This document shows positions 62,357 to 64,000 of a DNA stretch of 64,000 nt, one piece after another. How positions within the stretch are numbered: the stretch's first letter is position 1; each line of letters starts with the position of its first letter. Source of the DNA: Chromatiaceae bacterium (GTDB lineage: Bacteria; Pseudomonadota; Gammaproteobacteria; Chromatiales; Chromatiaceae); contig JALWWO010000019.1 in the NCBI GenBank assembly GCA_027078745.1, forward strand, positions 62,001 to 126,000, written 5' to 3'. Under the pieces are notes generated by a model. The model worked only from the letters and a program-made list of their open reading frames with translations. It was not told the origin of the DNA and made no database searches. Position numbers and translations under genes: made by a program.

Positions 62357-64000
62357 TCAATCTAGCGAACCGCACAGAGCGGTTTCTATCAACTGGGCCT
62401 GTTGTTCGAGATGTACCTGGCGGTAGCCTACGGCGGGAACGGCAGAGTCCGGCCGCCCCACATAGCGGAGCACGCGATCTTTTCCCAACAAGGCTTGCAG
62501 CGGGTCTTTGATCTGCTGCCAAGCCCCCTGATTGCGGGGCTCTTCCTGACACCAGATCCATTGCGCTGCTCGGGCATAGGGCCGGAGTGCGGCAGCGCAA
62601 GCAGTCTTGGGGAAAGGATAGAGCTGTTCGAGGCGAATCAGGGCCACCCCCTTCAACCCTTGGGCACTCCGAGCCTCCAGGAGCTCGAAATAGATTTTCC
62701 CGGTGCAGAGGATCACTCGTTGAACCGCAGCGGGATCTAGATCATCTTCTCCTAACACTGTCTGAAACCCCCCCTGCTCCAGCTCTTCCAAGCGGGAGGT
62801 GGCCAGGCGATGGCGCAGCAAGCTTTTAGGGGTCAGCACGATCAGAGGACGACGATAGGGGCGGAGCATCTGACGGCGCAGGAGGTGGAACATTTGGGCA
62901 GGCGTGGTGGGCACGCAGACTTGCATGTTTTCCTCCGCGCAGAGCTGGAGAAATCGTTCCAGACGGGCAGAAGAATGCTCCGCACCCTGTCCTTCCAAGC
63001 CATGGGGCAGCAACAGCACTAGACCGCAGTAGAGATCCCATTTGGTGCCGGCGGAGCTGATGAACTGATCGATCACCACCTGGGCCACGTTGGCGAAATC
63101 CCCGAACTGGGCTTCCCAGAGGGTCAGTTCTCGAGGTTCCGCTGTGGCATAGCCGTATTCGAAACCGAGCACTGCTTCTTCAGATAAAAGGGAGTCGATG
63201 GCGGTGAAGGGCGCCTGGTCTGGGCTGAGATGTTGCAAAGGGGTATAGCTCGCGCCCGTCTTCTGGTCGTGCAGGGTGGCGTGTCGGTGAAAGAAGGTGC
63301 CTCGGCTGCAATCCTGTCCGGACAGGCGCACCCCATAGCCGGCATCCACCAGGGTGGCATAGGCGAGAAGTTCGCAGAACCCCCAGTCCGCCATGCGCGT
63401 TCCCTCGGCCATGCGTTCCCGTTCTTCCCAAAGCTTGGCCACTCTCGGATGCAGCTGGAACCCCTCAGGTACTTGCAGCATGCGCCGCGCTAGCGCCTGC
63501 AGTTTTTCCCGAGGCACGCCGGTATTCAGATCTTGATCCCAGGGCTGATTCCGGTAGGGCTGCCAGTTTACTCGATGCTTGCGATCCAATTGGCAGAGCA
63601 CGGGGCGGGCGACCACCACCCCTTGTTCGAGGGCGCGGCGATAGTCTGCCATCATGGCGTTCATCTCTTCCCTACAGATCACACCAGCTGCGATCAGACG
63701 CTCCCCATAAACGACCCGAGGGCTGGGATGGCCCCGGATCCGCTGGTACATCTTGGGCTGGGTTACCGCAGGTTCATCCGCTTCGTTATGACCCAAGCGC
63801 CGATAACAGACCAGATCGACGACCACATCCTTGTGAAACTGATTCCGGTAATCCAGGGCGAGGCGGGTCACGAAGATTGCAGCTTCGGGATCGTCCCCAT
63901 TCACATGGAAGACCGGCGCTTGCACCATCTTGGCCAGGTCAGTGCAGTAGGGGCTGGAACGGGTGTCCAGGGGGTTGCTGGTGGTGAAGCCGATCTGATT
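62357..64000 (-). CDS. sucA: 2-oxoglutarate dehydrogenase E1, C-terminal part
   Basis: E1 subunit of the 2-oxoglutarate dehydrogenase complex, thiamine-diphosphate dependent. The frame is open to the window edge, so about 547 residues of the C-terminal half are present. It begins NQIGFTTSNPLDTRSSPYCT, then FHVNGDDPEA, FHKDVVVDLVCYRRLGHNEA, and LTLWEAQFGDFANVAQVVID. The N-terminus is outside. The next gene is an HlyD protein instead of the usual sucB. Confidence 0.96.
   Translation of the reverse strand, partial: NQIGFTTSNPLDTRSSPYCTDLAKMVQAPVFHVNGDDPEAAIFVTRLALDYRNQFHKDVVVDLVCYRRLGHNEADEPAVTQPKMYQRIRGHPSPRVVYGERLIAAGVICREEMNAMMADYRRALEQGVVVARPVLCQLDRKHRVNWQPYRNQPWDQDLNTGVPREKLQALARRMLQVPEGFQLHPRVAKLWEERERMAEGTRMADWGFCELLAYATLVDAGYGVRLSGQDCSRGTFFHRHATLHDQKTGASYTPLQHLSPDQAPFTAIDSLLSEEAVLGFEYGYATAEPRELTLWEAQFGDFANVAQVVIDQFISSAGTKWDLYCGLVLLLPHGLEGQGAEHSSARLERFLQLCAEENMQVCVPTTPAQMFHLLRRQMLRPYRRPLIVLTPKSLLRHRLATSRLEELEQGGFQTVLGEDDLDPAAVQRVILCTGKIYFELLEARSAQGLKGVALIRLEQLYPFPKTACAAALRPYARAAQWIWCQEEPRNQGAWQQIKDPLQALLGKDRVLRYVGRPDSAVPAVGYRQVHLEQQAQLIETALCGSLD

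Overview
The window looks like chromosomal DNA of a sulfur-oxidising gammaproteobacterium of moderately high GC content. The strongest evidence is a reverse-type dissimilatory sulfite reductase operon (dsrA-B-E-F-H-C-M-K-L, minus strand, 1-7857). It carries dsrEFH and dsrL, which mark the oxidative version of the pathway, and a two-cysteine DsrC. A partial Sox module (soxYZ, 37074-37887) and an ATP sulfurylase/APS kinase fusion (34952-36649) add to the sulfur theme. Gene families such as rlmE-ftsH-folP-glmM, ratA-rnfH, lolCD, rdgC and rnt are typical of Gammaproteobacteria. I cannot name the genus.

Layout. 1-7857: dsr operon, with dsrL cut by the window edge, behind a good sigma70-like promoter and a leader of about 230 nt. 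8265-10310: a divergent cluster of two unknown proteins, a lone Cas6/Cmx6-like RAMP protein and a cysteine-free DsrC paralogue. 10340-18671: housekeeping genes (rnfH, ratA, an NSS transporter, glmM, folP, ftsH, rlmE, a phosphoesterase, lspA). 18678-26213: ileS, glk, a glycosyltransferase, a pteridine-reductase-like SDR, lolD and lolC/E. 26309-31082: a GldA / fused GldF-GldG / DUF4340 exporter-like operon. 31231-33982: a PilZ-like protein, a frameshifted glycine-zipper gene, an AmrS-type radical SAM enzyme and a YihY membrane protein. 34038-36926: rdgC, the sulfurylase/APS kinase fusion and a small cytochrome c. 37074-42159: soxY, soxZ, then a MoxR / DUF58 / transglutaminase operon. 42321-44965: birA, a deletion remnant of a deaD helicase gene and yegS. 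45222-49204: ridA, pgi and glgA. 49201-52046: a panD-mdh-hisA-hisI-hisE operon. 52449-54906: rnt and a tryptophan-rich repeat membrane protein. 55079-64000: rfbD, rfbC, acnA, an HlyD plus double-ATPase exporter pair and the 3' part of sucA.

How the parts fit. DsrAB, DsrL, DsrEFH, DsrC and DsrMK form the cytoplasmic and membrane machinery that oxidises stored or persulfide sulfur to sulfite. SoxYZ is the periplasmic sulfur carrier. The fused ATP sulfurylase might be expected to finish sulfite/APS metabolism, but its sulfate-binding motifs are altered. AcnA, SucA and Mdh represent the TCA cycle; Pgi, Glk and GlgA represent sugar and glycogen metabolism.

Most interesting items: the Cas6-like protein without any CRISPR array, next to a cysteine-free DsrC paralogue and divergent from dsr; the ATP sulfurylase domain with rewritten active-site motifs; the degenerate nuclease-like protein with a tryptophan-rich repeated tail; and two gene remnants (deaD and a glycine-zipper protein) whose lesions can be read directly. 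All family assignments come from reading motifs; no database search was possible.
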